From Bretschneidera sinensis (Eukaryota; Streptophyta; Magnoliopsida; Brassicales; Akaniaceae), in NCBI GenBank assembly GCA_023935145.1, contig CM043704.1, positions 101,646,873 to 101,710,872 on the forward strand: DNA of 64,000 nt, written 5' to 3'. Made by a program: the position numbers and the translations under genes. Positions within the stretch are counted from its first letter, which is position 1, and each line of letters opens with the position of its first letter. This document shows, piece by piece, positions 11,701 through 23,094 of this stretch. The notes beneath the pieces were generated by a model, which saw nothing but the letters and a program-made list of their open reading frames with translations, did no database searches and had not been told where the DNA came from.

Positions 11701-14700
11701 AATGAGGTTTCTTCAAGGAACTAAAGACTACAAGCTTATATATAGACAGACAGACAATCTGGATGTGATTGGCTACTCTGATTCAGACTTTGCTGGCTGT
11801 GTTGATTCACGTAAATCAACATCAGGGTATATTTTTCTAATGGTCGGTGGAGCTGTTTCTTGGAGAAGTGTCAAGCAGACATTGACTGCTACTTCTACTA
11901 TGGAAGCCGAGTTCGTCTCCTGTTTTGAGGCCACTTCACATGGTGTATGACTTAAGAGTTTCATTTTTGGGCTTAGAGTCATAGATTCTATATCTAGTGC
12001 ATTGAGAATTTTCTGCGACAATTCAGCTGCTGTCTTTATGGCTAAAAACAATAAAAGTCGAAGTCGAAGTAAACACATCGACATTAAGTATTTAGCCATA
12101 AAGGAACATGTAAAAGAAAAGAAAGTGGTCATTGAACACATTAGCACTGAATTGATGATCGCTGATCCTTTGACTAAAGGCATGCCACCTTTGAAATTCA
12201 AGGATCATGTAGAGAAAATGGGAATTGGTTCCACTTTGTAAGTATATACACACAGTTTATTAATGAAACTCTCACATATTTTGATGTTTTCTCATATTCA
12301 TGTGCACCTTAATTTCTTTGAGAAAATTCATATGTATAGGACCAAGAATAAACATAGGGTTTATTCATTAAGAAATGTTACCACATGAAGAATAATACTT
12401 GAGGAACTAAATGCATCGTAATACATGGAAGGTAATACTCACTCTTAGAGGACTTATCGCCATGATTCATGTATTTACTTCTTAAAATATATCAATGGGA
12501 TTAAGTTAGGTTAAACATATGGACCAAGTGGGAGAATGTAATAAATTCAAGCATTAATTGTGACAATTAATAAGTGGAGGTAGATATAATAAATTTAAGC
12601 ATTAATTGTGGCAATTAAGTGGAGGTAGATGCGCTCCACTAAGCATTAATTGTGGCTAAATTAATTCAATTATTCTTAGTGCATTTCTCCTATAAATAGG
12701 ATAACCATAGATGATACCGGATTTAAATAGAATTGAAGGAAACTAAACAAACAAACAACGAAATGAAAGATAGGAGTTCACCACCCAAGAGATAACACTA
12801 AAGGGATATAGAATATCACCACCCAAAGGATTAACACAAGGGATACAGAACTATAGGAATTCACCACTCTAAGGATTATACCAAAGAGATACAGAATTAC
12901 AAGAAGGAGAAAACTCTCTTCTAAAAGCCAAAGGCTGATTTCAATTTATAAACTCAAGTCTGATTTTTAGCTTACAAACACAAGTACTTATAGAGCTTAG
13001 AACAACCCTCTAAGCTTAGGAAAAGTAAGAAAACAATCCATAAAACATGCAAGGAAACAATCCCTAAAACAAGGAAGGAGACAATCCCTAAAACATGCAA
13101 GGAATCAAGGAATTGGTCAAAAGTAAAAAGAGGAACACAATTTCGGATTTTCAGGAGCACCCAATGACCAGAATTCAAATGGTCATATCTTCTTGTAGAC
13201 ATCTCCAAATGGGCTGAAACTTGTTTGGTTGGAAAGATGACGTCTTGAACTTTAATTTGGAGTTAAGAAAATCTCAAAAAGGAGATCGTTTGGGCCTGGC
13301 ATGATCAGCCTAAATCCAGTAAGCTGTTGCATCCGAATCTTCTTCCACTTTGGGCTTGGACCTTGCACCTTTCTTAGTTGACAAGAGATTATTAGATTTT
13401 TGTTGGGCAGGCCTATGCTAGGTTGGACATACCCATGTCAGGCTCCCCCAGTTGATGGGGACTTGCCCTCAAGTCCAAGATTTCTTCATTTACTTCATAG
13501 GGAGATAAGTCACTCACATTGAAAGTTGCAGATACTCCATAATCTCCTGGAAGTTCAATCTTGTAAGCATTTTCTCCAATGCGTTGAAGTACCTTAAATG
13601 GGCCATCAGCTCGTGGCAGAAGTTTAGACCGTCGTTTTACGGGAAAACGTTCCTTTTGGAAGATGAATCCATACTAGATCTCCTTCTTTGAAAGCTGCAG
13701 GCTTTCTATGTTTATTTGCTTGCTTGCGGTACTTCTCATTTTGCTTCTCAATATGAGCTCGAATCTGCTCATGTAATTTCTTGATCTCCTTCGTTTGTTG
13801 TTCACCACCCAAGAGATAACACCAAAGGGATATAGAATATCACCACCCAAAGGATTAACACAAGGGATACAGAACTATAGGAATTCACCACTCTAAGGAT
13901 TATACCAAAGAGATACAGAATTACAAGAAGGAGAAAACTCTCTTCTAAAAGCCAAAGGCTGATTTCAATTTATAAACTCAAGTCTGATTTTTAGCTTACA
14001 AACACAAGTACTTATAGAGCTTAGAACAACCCTCTAAGCTTAGGAAAAGTAAGAAAACAATCCATAAAACATGCAAGGAAACAATCCCTAAAACAAGGAA
14101 GGAGACAATCCCTAAAACATGCAAGGAATCAAGGAATTGGTCAAAAGTAAAAAGAGGAACACAATTTCGGATTTTCAGGAGCACCCAATGACCAGAATTC
14201 AAATGGTCATATCTTCTTGTAGACATCTCCAAATGGGCTGAAACTTGTTTGGTTGGAAAGATGACGTCTTGAACTTTAATTTGGAGTTAAGAAAATCTCA
14301 AAAAGGAGATCGTTTGGGCCTGGTATGATCAGCCTAAATCCAGTAAGCTGTTGCATCCGAATCTTCTTCCACTTTGGGCTTGGACCTTGCACCTTTCTTA
14401 GTTGACAAGAGATTATTAGATTTTTGTTGGGCAGGCCCATGCTAGGTTGGACATACCCATGTCAATAGAGCATATTAAGAGTTAGCAAGTTAGCAAGTTA
14501 GAGTGTTAAAGAAAAAACACAAGGTGTATGCTTAAGGAATGTTGGTTCATATTCTCAATGGTTGTATTGAGAGTATAAGGTATATGTAACCAACCTATAT
14601 ATGGTCCATGTTTAACCCTTTGGCTATCCATTGATTGTGGTAACAAGCGTATGGAATACGGACGGACGTTCTTGATGGAAGAACATGTATAAATACAGTT

Positions 14701-15196
14701 TTGGTCCCTAGACTCGGTACTTCTCATTTTCTTTCATACACCATCAAATTGAAGAGAGTTCTGAGAGTCTAGAAGAACCAATATCGAGAGAATACCGGAT
14801 TGTGTAAGTGAAAAGCTTCAATGCCCGGAGGTATGTTTACGGTCTTTATAATTCCGCATTTAATCTATATGCTATTTAAGTTGTTTAGCATGTTTAGATT
14901 ATATTTAAGTTCTAACACATGCTGCATAGATACTGAGTTTGGTTTTGCAGTTTCATTATAGGAAGACAATGAGTAATGGCATGGAAACACAAATAAATTC
15001 CTGTTGGATTGTCTCTTCCCTGCTGATATAGAGAATTTCACATCATAATTAAATGAAACCCAAAAATCATACATGCATGTGTATGTAGAGATTACTAGAT
15101 ATTAGAGAGAGTACTTGTTGTTATGGGAATAGAGGAGATAGGTTTGTGGAGAAGAGTTGAGGTGTGTTGATAGCAAGGGAAGAGGTAGAGTTCCAT
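5748..15196 (-). CDS. plastid (thylakoid-lumen type) FKBP-type peptidyl-prolyl isomerase, 5' part; four exons in window
   Basis: Proposed exons on the minus strand are 15196-15115, 6269-6234, 5971-5916 and 5803-5748. All have GT donors and AG acceptors, and the phases agree (1, 1, 0, 2). The joined protein begins [13 protein letters not shown], a Ser/Thr-rich transit-peptide-like leader. It then has RRRAWLGC and [10 protein letters not shown], followed by [19 protein letters not shown]. From memory this resembles the N-terminal region of lumenal plant FKBPs, just before the FK506-binding domain. That family catalyses proline cis/trans isomerisation during folding of thylakoid proteins. The catalytic domain itself would lie left of the window. 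Exon 2 could instead start at 6263, which is also in frame. Intron 1 contains Copia-2, which landed within about 10 bp of the exon 2 acceptor. Whether the gene is still expressed cannot be told from sequence. The exact FKBP paralogue is not assigned. Confidence 0.6.
6278..6884 (+). repeat. Copia-2 5' LTR
   Basis: 607 bp, TGTAATAAAT...TTCTAACA. It begins with a tandem pair of about 47 bp (ataaattcaagyattaattgtgg... at 6281 and 6330) plus a third partial unit. tataaataag near 6431 is a TATA-like box. Confidence 0.9.
6887..6898 (+). other. primer binding site of Copia-2
   Basis: tggtatcagagc lies two bases after the LTR end and is complementary to the 3' end of initiator Met tRNA. Confidence 0.88.
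6899..8290 (+). other. Copia-2 untranslated leader
   Basis: About 1.4 kb of AT-rich sequence without a long reading frame, between the primer site and the start of gag similarity. A similarly long leader occurs in Copia-3. I see no protein-coding or RNA-gene signal in it. Confidence 0.6.
8291..12241 (+). pseudogene. Copia-2 gag-pol polyprotein, disrupted
   Basis: Gag similarity starts near 8291 ([19 protein letters not shown]) and runs into TAG at 8399. It continues as [13 protein letters not shown]. The zinc knuckle normally found between gag and protease is missing, so gag passes almost directly to protease ([10 protein letters not shown], about 9009). Integrase has [26 protein letters not shown] and NGVAERRN. 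Reverse transcriptase has YVDDILL near 11260. RNase H ends at 12241. Lesions: stops at 8399, 9215 (TGA), 9920 (TAG), 10547 (TAA), 11681 (TAG) and 11948 (TGA), and frameshifts near 10757 and 11240. Most stops are consistent with single C-to-T or G-to-A changes in Arg, Gln or Trp codons. Confidence 0.92.
12537..12711 (+). repeat. Copia-2 3' LTR, first part
   Basis: Matches the first 170 or so bases of the left LTR, including the tandem start. It is interrupted at ...accataga by the nested gypsy element. The remainder is at 14465-14917. Confidence 0.9.
12712..13440 (-). repeat. nested gypsy LTR, complete copy (3' LTR in element orientation)
   Basis: 729 bp, plus strand TGATACCGGA...CCCATGTCA. 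Bases 12776-13440 repeat almost exactly at 13800-14464 (offset 1024). The identical 78-residue minus-strand frames in both copies are LTR sequence, not genes. Confidence 0.9.
13441..13799 (-). pseudogene. gypsy integrase C-terminal fragment
   Basis: On the minus strand the translation gives [18 protein letters not shown], then GDLVWIHL, a one-base frameshift near 13650, then [20 protein letters not shown] and SPYEVNEE. This is the usual end of plant Ty3/gypsy integrase just before the polypurine tract. Everything upstream of HEQ is deleted and joined straight to the partial LTR at 13800. Confidence 0.85.
13800..14464 (-). repeat. nested gypsy LTR, copy lacking 64 bp
   Basis: 665 bp corresponding to 12776-13440 of the full LTR. 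The missing 64 bp are at the internal end, where the deletion joins LTR to integrase. A short shared gttca at the junction suggests microhomology-mediated deletion. Confidence 0.88.
14465..14917 (+). repeat. Copia-2 3' LTR, second part
   Basis: Resumes with atagagcatattaagag and ends TTCTAACA at 14917, followed by the catgc target duplication. Relative to the left LTR it has a small extra repeat (gttagcaagttag) near 14484. Confidence 0.9.
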
Positions 15197-15839
15197 GGGG
15201 TTGGTTAGGCGACAGTTAACGAGAAGCGGTGAGACCGTGAGAGCATTTTAACTGTTTTTTTAGTGAGGGAGCGAAAGAGAGATAAAATGGTCAATCCCGT
15301 CCACATATTAAGGATTGGGACAGATTCCCCTCTCTACGTTCATGCGAACGTTCAGTCAAAAACCTTGTTAATTATTTTTCAATATCACCCCGAGACAGGG
15401 TTGTAAATAAAGCATGATTACCCATTTTACTTTGCCACTTTGATGGAGAAGAATCATTGTTTGTTTAATGGACTGGGCCTGTGTAATTGCTAATTGAACC
15501 AGTGTTCCTTTTCCAACAGAACATGTTAGCAACAAAATGAAGCATTAAGTTCATAGAATAGTGAAATCTTGGTTCAGAATTCAGATATTGTACTAATGAA
15601 TTGAGAGAGCCATTAAAGAGTAAGAGCATTGGCTGACTATTCTGAACCCAAATCAAAATAAAACTTACAAATGAAAGATTTCATTTATTGTTTTCATAAT
15701 TATATAATTTATTAGCTTGTTTTTTCTCCAGCTTTCTGGTTGAAATTGTAGCAAATCTCCTGCCAAATTGCGTGATTCATTTTTTTTTAATTTACATGGG
15801 AGCATAAATATAAAGAGTACCAAAAGAAGAAATGGTAAT
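15197..15839. other. intergenic: FKBP-type promoter side and 3' flank of the CHUP1-like gene
   Basis: Lies upstream of the minus-strand FKBP-type start (15196) and downstream of the CHUP1-like stop (15840). No third gene is visible. A clear TATA box could not be placed with confidence. Confidence 0.5.
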
Positions 15840-17421
15840 TTATGCACTAGAACTTGACTTCCTTGCAAGAACCATATGTTCCTCCTCTGCCCCATCAGAA
15901 ACAGAATTCCTACCAAAGCACTTAATTTCAGGTCTTTCTTTCTCATCCAACTTTGATTTCATTTTCCCACTCCCTTCCATCCAGCTTTTAAATTTTTGAA
16001 GTAGCTTTCGCCTTTTCAAACAAGCATGACTGCTACCAGTTGTGACACCAAAACAAGACTCTCCTTGCTCCAGAACCAAACTATCCAATTGCTGCTCTAT
16101 GCCATACTCTCCATTTTCTTCAAATTCTTTGTCCAAATGGTTTTTCTTCTCCTGATTATTGTATTCTTGCTCCACGCGACTCCTCATCAACTCGTGCCTT
16201 AAGCAGGCATTGCTCCATCGCAAGTAAATCAGTTCCTTGACTTCAGCTGCTCGATCTTTTTGGAGGCTGTCATATTCATTTACAATCTGTTTGTATTCTT
16301 CCATGGTTATCATTTTTCCTTCATCTTCAATCTGCAAAATTGGAAACCTCAAAAGACTAGTTAGGCTATGGAAAATTATTTAACGAATGTAAGACATCTG
16401 GTTTCTTTTTGTCACAATTTTTTTATAAAACCTAATTAAATGATGCTAGCTTAATTGTTTATAGAATAATTTCAAGTTCTTGTTTCTTTGCTTTCTTTAT
16501 CAGCCACAATAAAAGAAAAAGTAAAAACAAATTGAATCTGTAATGCCAGAATTAGGACAAACAAACCTTGGAGTTCGATGAAGCTGATTGTTCTGCAAAG
16601 TTCAACTTGCTCAATAGTTCATTCTTTTGTTCCTGCAATTGATCAGCAATAGTTTGCAGCTCCTTGACTTCATTCTCCAAATTCTTGATAACATTAGTCT
16701 TTGTTTCCAGCTCATCACGGCTTCTCAAAAGTTCTCCCTCTCTAGCTTCAATCCTCAAATTTTTTTCTCGTATAACGCGTGACTGATCTTTTGATTTTCT
16801 TAAAAGCTTCTTTACTTTCCTCTGAAGCAACCTATTCTCTGATCTCAAACATTCAAGCTGCTCAAGAACTCTTAGATATTGAATCACCAAATTCTCGAGC
16901 CTTTTGTTCTCAACCTCCATGAATGACATCTCTCTATCCAAGAACTCAACATAAGCTGTCTCCAATAACAACATGTTCCTAAGCTCCATAAGCACAGATT
17001 CTTGTTCTTTCAAGTCACGATAACGAATAAACTTCATCCCTAACTCCAATTCTCTCTTTTGAACTTCTTCTATTTGGGTTCTTAGGCCTAAAACCTCTTC
17101 TTCATGAGCATGAATATCTTGAATTTGTGTACTTTGAATCAAACTCATAATATGGTCACTTGAGATAATCTGTTCTTCATCATCTATGCAAGGTGAAGAT
17201 GTAGAATTGAGGTTGTGAAAACTTTCTTCACCTCTAAACACCTTATGAGAATTGGTTTCAAAGGAATTTACCTGATTTTCTGATAGAGAAGCCTTAGGAC
17301 TTAATGTTCTTCTTGCCATGAACCTAGCATAGAAAAAACCAGCAACAGATATTGCCAAAGGAATGCCAGCTTTGAGAAGCACTGGCTTCATGACTTCTGC
17401 TTTTGATGCTGAATTATTCAT
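15840..17421 (-). CDS. CHUP1-like coiled-coil protein (IPGA1/CHUP1 family), complete, two exons
   Basis: Exon 1 is 17421-16567 and exon 2 is 16331-15840, joined in phase 0 with AAG|gtttgt and tctgcag-type borders, giving about 448 residues. I chose the ATG at 17421. A hydrophobic stretch near the N-terminus (AGIPLAISVAGFFYARFM) looks like a membrane anchor. Residues from about 100 to 290 form long heptad-rich coiled coils (VLMELRNMLLLE, RSENRLLQRKVKKLL). Exon 2 has MITMEEYKQIVNEYDSLQ and LRWSNACLRHELMR, hallmarks of the conserved C-terminal region of CHUP1 and its relatives. Known members tie organelles or microtubules to the cytoskeleton. The proline-rich, actin-binding middle of true CHUP1 is not seen, so a CHUP1-like paralogue is more likely than CHUP1 itself. 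No disruptions seen. Confidence 0.8.
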
Positions 17422-19120
17422 GGAAATCAGTGACAACTGTTGTTCTGAGACTCAAGTCCAAAATATAGAATGAGAATTATATTCACAATCTTGTTTGTTT
17501 TGGTTGAATATATCTTATTTAAACGATTGAGAAAATTAAGTTGGTTTCATTGTAAAGATTTCTTAAAGATTCTTTACCTTGGTGTTTTCATTGCTTTCCT
17601 TGATTTAAAGGGATAGTGGCATGTTGCTTTTTGACTACAATAAAGGCACAAAGGCAACTTTCATTCCATTTTCCTCATTTTGGAATCTGATTCTGTTTTT
17701 GTTGAATAAACCAATAGTCAAGTTGATGGGGTCCTATCCTTCCTTGAGATACATATGATTGTATATATTAACCCTCCAATATCTGTGATGCTAACTTGAG
17801 TCAAAAGGTTTACTTTTTTTTTTATTAAAAAAACAATTTATTAGGTCAAAAAATAATGAAGTAAATATGTTATATATATTAAAAAAAATTAATTTGGTTG
17901 GGACTTCTCACCTTGTCATCCAATAAGATCAACTCATACTTACTCGGTGTGGCGCTATAGTAATATGCCAGTAGGTCATTCTTGTTAGTATAATGAGGGG
18001 AGGGGATCAAACTGAATCTCTTATACAGACGATCCGAAGATAACCATTAGATTAAGAAATCCACGGAAATAGCTCAATGTTAAGAAAGTGTGATATTAAT
18101 TACTTCCTTTTTTTTTTTTTTTTTTTCCTTTTTTCTCTTTTTGGTCAGACAAATTAACTTCGCAATAAGTAGCCATGAAATCAACAAGTCAACTTCATTT
18201 TCTGATTTGGTATACATAAAACTTGACAAGAAAACATAATTTCTTTTAAAAAGAAAATATATTCGGGGTTGATTGCTCAGTAAACTTTTAATTAATGGAG
18301 TTTTTTTGGGTCCAAGATTGAATTCTTGGACCAGACCTGCAAGTCCGGACAAAAATTTCTTATATGCAAGAATTTGTTCAATATGAATGAAGAAGATTTT
18401 ATTATTCGATTCATGTTATGCAATATTTGAGACAATTCTAATTAATCCCATAAGATGCTTTGATTGGAAGGGCCAAATTGGCCTACACTACATTACATTA
18501 TTCTGGTTCTGGCAAGGAACTGTTGACCAGGATTCATGGTTCAAATCTTTATAAACCAAAAAAAAAATAACCCTCAAAGATACTCTAAATCTTTTGTTCT
18601 TGAATAAAAAATAAAAATGGAGATTAGTCTTATAACAAGAGAGCATTTGTATTGAGGAAATTTTCCAAAGGCTATTTTGTTTCAAAAATTTAGGATTTAA
18701 AAGGAAAGTTGGCAAGCATGGCTGGATTGCCCATTTTAGAGATTTTAGGAGGAATGCAGTATGCAAGGGTGGTAAACTAACTTATATTGTTAGAATTGGG
18801 TAAAAATATTGTAGAAGACCTCCCGTGAGATTTTTGTTGTCCATGCTCCACACCCATGATCCAGGATAGTTTTCAGCTTTGGGCCTTAAATTTTTCTTTT
18901 TTAACCTGTATTGTGATATAATTTTAGTTCATTTTTTATACTTAATTATCTAATGTGATCTTAAGCTTAATTTATGAGTATTCTTATACAAAAGCAATGC
19001 TTCAATTTTGATTTAGATTAGTGGTTGGCTATCGCTATGCGCCAGCACAAAATAACTTTCAATCCAACAAAAAAACCAAAAGAATCACACAAAAATTCAA
19101 GTTAACGAGTGCTCAGGAAT
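17422..19120. other. intergenic, 5' side of the CHUP1-like gene
   Basis: AT-rich, with a T-run at about 18107-18127. The first few hundred bases probably hold the promoter of the minus-strand CHUP1-like gene. No gene, RNA or element with recognisable ends was found in the rest. Confidence 0.5.
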
Positions 19121-19403
19121 TGTCTAGTATTTATTAAGAGTCTTCTAGAGTCATCCTATACTCTTATAAATTGTGATTTGAAATGAAATGTAAGACAAGA
19201 ATTTATTTAGAAAATATTACTTAGGAAGTGTTCTTGATTGGAGTGAGTGATTCCTCAAAACAAATCAAGTGTGTGGTTTGGTCGCGTCAAGCGTCATTCG
19301 CGATTAGCACCGTCGAATGGCATCCTGAGATATCTTAATATCTTATTCTCTTTTTGTCTAAACCATTTTGTTTTGACCCCCTTTCGGGCCACAACATGCA
19401 TCA
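19121..19403 (+). repeat. R1 left LTR
   Basis: 283 bp, tgtctagtatttattaagag to ...acatgcatca. Shares with 31546-31815 blocks such as ctagtatttattaagagtc, gatcaagtgtgtgg-like and the run around ttttgttttgacc. Confidence 0.6.
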
Positions 19404-19520
19404 AATTGATATCATAGCAAAGTTGCGTTCATTGGTATTGGGACAGATTTGGTTCAACTTATCGGATTAAACTGTATTGATTCAGAAGGATTATGAAAAT
19501 GCACTTATTTTATTACAAAT

Positions 19521-19793
19521 GTGAAGAAATCATGGATAAGCAAGCGCTATAGCCTTTTTTCTTCATTGGAGAGTCCATTTGAAGACATTGTTGATTGGAC
19601 CAAACCATCAATCTATGATGATTATCATGAAGAAGTGAATTTCGTTGAAGAAATTCAAGTTCACGAGGAAAATAATCTTAAGCATATTATTGAAGGTCAT
19701 GTTCCAATTGGATTTTCAAGTAATGTCTCTAAATACATTGATTTCATTGACGTGGAAAAAGTTAGATTTTATTATGAACAATTATTTGGTTAA
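19521..19793 (+). other. orphan 90-codon frame inside R1, unrecognised
   Basis: Begins ATGAAGAAATCATGG-type at 19521 and ends at 19794, with translation containing VDWTKPSIYDDYHEEVNF. It is acidic in the middle and has no domain I recognise. It lies 0.1 kb after the R1 primer-site-like sequence, so it could be the remains of a gag-like frame of R1. It could equally be chance. No further coding continues downstream. Confidence 0.3.
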
Positions 19794-20484
19794 TATGATG
19801 AATCAATTGAAGTTCAGAGAAAATAAAACTTTAATATTACAAATGCTAGTTTTCCGCTTCAAAAAAGTTTGGAACACTTGTTGTATTTAAAACGTCTTTT
19901 TGTTAGTATGGAAGAATTCAATATCAATTATTTTCAGATGATGAGCTGAAAAAAGTTAGATGAGTAGCTATGCAAAGATTTAACTTCAAACTCTAAGCTG
20001 AGTTCTTCTCAAGTGGAGGAAAATGATGCAAGAGCATAGTCATATTTTCATATGTCATACAACAACAATATTTTAATTTTGTTTTTTAAGCCCTAGTATA
20101 TTTTCATCAATGTTATCATAGTCAATAAGTCTATATTGTGACTTATTAATGTAGTAGGCTGCACAAATAAGTATATAAGCTGCATTTGACTTATAGAAAG
20201 TTATGAAGAGTCAGGGTCCGTTTGGTATACGGACAGTATTACAGTGGGATTATGATTAAGATTATAGTGGAATAGGATTAAGACGATTAAAGTGAAATTA
20301 TTTTAATTCTATGTTTGGTTCATGAGATGTTGGATTGGGATTAAAGTGGGATAACAAATCAAAAGACTAAAATAATTTTTTATATTTTATTATATATATA
20401 TATATAAGACTTTTTTTTCTTTGTTTTTCTGCTTCTTCCTTTGTTAGAGAGTTTTTTTTGGGTGCTTATTTTTCAAACACTATA

Positions 20485-20865
20485 GAGAGGTGGGAGGAGG
20501 AGAAGGGGCGACCGTGATATGGGGAAGAAGGAGGAAAAAGAAGGAGAGAGGAGGCATAAGGAAGAGGAGGGGAGGTCCGATTTGGGGAAGAAGGAGGAGG
20601 TGGAGAAGAAAGGAAGAAGAAGGAAGAGGAAGGGCGGCCCGATCTGGGGAAGAAGAAGAGAGGTGCGGGGAGGAAGGGGAAAGAGAAGGGAGGCGCAGGG
20701 GAGGAATGAGAAGGAAGGGAGGAGGCACGAGGGATGAGGGAGACGGAGAGGAGGTGTGCATGGGAGGAGGGGGAAGAAGGGGAGGGGGAGGAGGGGAGGT
20801 GGCACAGAGAAGGAGGAGGGCTGGAGCAGGGAAGAAGAAATGGAGAGTAAAATGGTCTTTCAAAA
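20485..20865 (+). repeat. purine-rich (GGA/GAA) strand-asymmetric tract
   Basis: About 380 bp almost entirely G and A on the plus strand (gaggtgggaggaggagaagg-type). Long open frames on both strands here (G/R/E/K-rich on plus, P/S/L-rich on minus) follow from composition and are not genes. Confidence 0.85.
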
Positions 20866-21035
20866 AAAATTCATCCCACTTATGTGGGATTAATTCTATC
20901 TCGGGGGAGGTGGGACATAAATTGAGGGATTAAGATTAAGTTTGGACAAACTTAATCTTAGAAGAATAGTTAGTCCTTCCAACTAAACATGTGACCATAT
21001 GAGATTAAGTTAATTCTATCACACCCTAATACCAT

Positions 21036-23046
21036 TGTAACGACCCATCCCGGGCTGGCCACCCCCGAAACGGTATCATCATATTTTGAAAATCCCAGCA
21101 CGGCACATATATGCAACAATAAAAGAAACACTAAAAGAAATTTTTACATCAATCCTTAACCCTCAATAGAGGAGATATATCAATATGATATTGACTTAAA
21201 CATTTTACACAACATAATATGCATGAATATTTACAAATAAATTTATATATTATTTTCTCATTAGTCTGAGGATGTGGACATGTACGTGGCTTACAGATAA
21301 TGATTTTGTCTGAACCTCAACTCACCAAACTATTTATCATGTCTGCTACCTGAAATCATTGTACAATGAAGAGTAAGCTTCACAAGCTCAGTGAATTAAA
21401 TTTACTAGAAGTGTTCATTTGTATAAAATGTCTTTCAATATTTAATCATTTATATCTCATACAACTTGATACTAGCATTCTACTATCACTACACATGTCA
21501 TAAGATCCATTATCTATCAATCTCTTCTTCTTATTTATTGGTTCACATTAAGACCATCAACTATCTCATAATTACCTTGTAATGAGGTTCACATCATAAA
21601 GTCTACCATTTAGATGGTTCTTATCATATCATACTTCTAGATTTCTTTCTCACCATAACTATCTCTCTGTGAGACTCATTCATGTATAAATAATTTCACA
21701 ATAACACACAACACATCAGCATTTCTGTAATGCAATCAATATTTAAAACAGATGCAATGCATAAAGTATTATTTGGGAACGTCTTCCCACATGTCGATAT
21801 GTTTTTATTATCTTAGATCGGTCCCCTCTCGGTTTTTTTCTTTCGAGCATATACCGGCTGTCATGGTTTTTCCCTTTTTCCAGCATATACTGACTGTCAC
21901 GGTTTTTCAATTAGACCGGCCCCCTCCCGGTTTTTTTCTTTTATTTAATGCATATACATATGAATAATGATATGAAATATGTATCTGAACAATAACATAA
22001 AAAAACAAACATGAATTCAAATATTTAAATTGGCTATCCTGGTTTTTCTCAAATTATATAAAAATTTCCACTTAATTCCTCTCATCCTAAATCACATCAA
22101 ATCATCCATCAAAGCTTGTGAAGATCCACTAAATTTCATCTTCTCATAATTCGTATCAAAACATCAACCATAGTTCATCAAGAATTTCACTTATTACTTT
22201 TATTATTAAATCAATTTATTATTCCAAAAATATTATTTCTCACCTAATAATTTTCTACATGTTTAAAATTCCTATCATACCTATCAACCAAATTTTTATC
22301 TACCACCAAAGCATAAGCTAATAATTTATTTTAATATTATCACTAGATATTTGATTTTTATTTAGATTACTTAAAGTAAATCTAACTCACCACGCAGCAC
22401 TTAAAGCTACCCATCACCTCCTTGCCCTTTCCGTTCCTCTCAGCAATTTCCCTTGGTTGCTGATCGTCAACACCTGACATAATATTTATATTAAATTTCT
22501 AATTTATTCTTCCATTCTTCATAAATCACACCCTTTGAAAATTCCCACTTTGAATTCCGAGAAATTTCGTGTATGCTAAAAATTCAAAAATAAATATTAT
22601 GTTATTACCTTATGTTTTTCTGATAGCTTCTCGTGACTCTCTATAAAATTCCCTCGTAAACCTCTTCAAAATTTTGTTTTTTCAACCTTTCTTTTGGTCC
22701 CCAAGTGTTTAAGAAAATAAAATGATTTGAAAGAAAATAAACAAAATTTGGTATGTATAAATACGTTTACATATAAGGGTGTGTGTGTGTGTATATATAT
22801 ACATATAAGATTTGAAAAAAATCTTCAGCGGCTCACAACAAAAAAAAAAATCTTCAGCTGCTCACAACAAAGCCTCCACGTTTTTACTAGGTGAAAGGCA
22901 TGCAAGCTTCCCAAAATTTACTTGGTAGCATGCAATTAACGTGGCAGCAGGTGGCAACACTTGCTGCCACGTTTTTTGTGTTTTTATTTTTCTTTTTCCT
23001 TTTGCTGGACGTCCCATATTTTTTTTAAAATCTGACTTTTCCTATT

Positions 23047-23094
<48 letters not shown>

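Larger units (their letters stand above)
12712..14464 (-). mobile_element. nested, internally deleted Ty3/gypsy element
   Basis: A TG...CA element inserted in the Copia-2 3' LTR with a 5-bp duplication, ataga (12707-12711 and 14465-14469). Read on the minus strand, it has an almost complete 5' LTR (14464-13800), about 360 bp of internal sequence coding for the end of the integrase, a polypurine tract (actgggggag, complement of 13441-13452) and a full 3' LTR (13440-12712). All of gag, protease, RT, RNase H and most of integrase are absent, together with 64 bp at the inner end of the 5' LTR. By eye the two LTRs differ at only about three sites over 665 bp, so the insertion looks recent. Confidence 0.88.
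6278..14917 (+). mobile_element. Copia-2, Ty1/copia retrotransposon with a gypsy element nested in its 3' LTR
   Basis: The left LTR is 6278-6884. The right LTR is split into 12537-12711 and 14465-14917. The flanking 5-bp duplication is catgc (6273-6277 and 14918-14922). A tggtatcagagc primer site lies at 6887-6898, and the purine-rich aagtgggagaa precedes the right LTR. The polyprotein is degenerate. The element sits antisense in intron 1 of the FKBP-type gene, directly at the exon 2 acceptor. Without the nested gypsy element it is about 6.9 kb. Confidence 0.92.

Noticed and set aside
12972..14232. Two identical 78-codon minus-strand frames 1024 bp apart
   Set aside because: They are the same part of the two gypsy LTR copies, not a duplicated gene.
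6473..14727. Near-identical 73-codon minus-strand frames at 6473-6694 and 14506-14727
   Set aside because: Both lie in the two LTRs of Copia-2 and are antisense to it.
17900..18120. Possible SINE or tRNA-derived element (ggggatcaaactg-like box)
   Set aside because: No A/B box pair, cloverleaf, poly-A tail with target duplication or second copy could be shown.
20480..20933. Long open frames on both strands (up to 147 codons)
   Set aside because: They come from the purine-rich tract. Translations are low-complexity G/R/E/K or P/S/L with no start context or homology.
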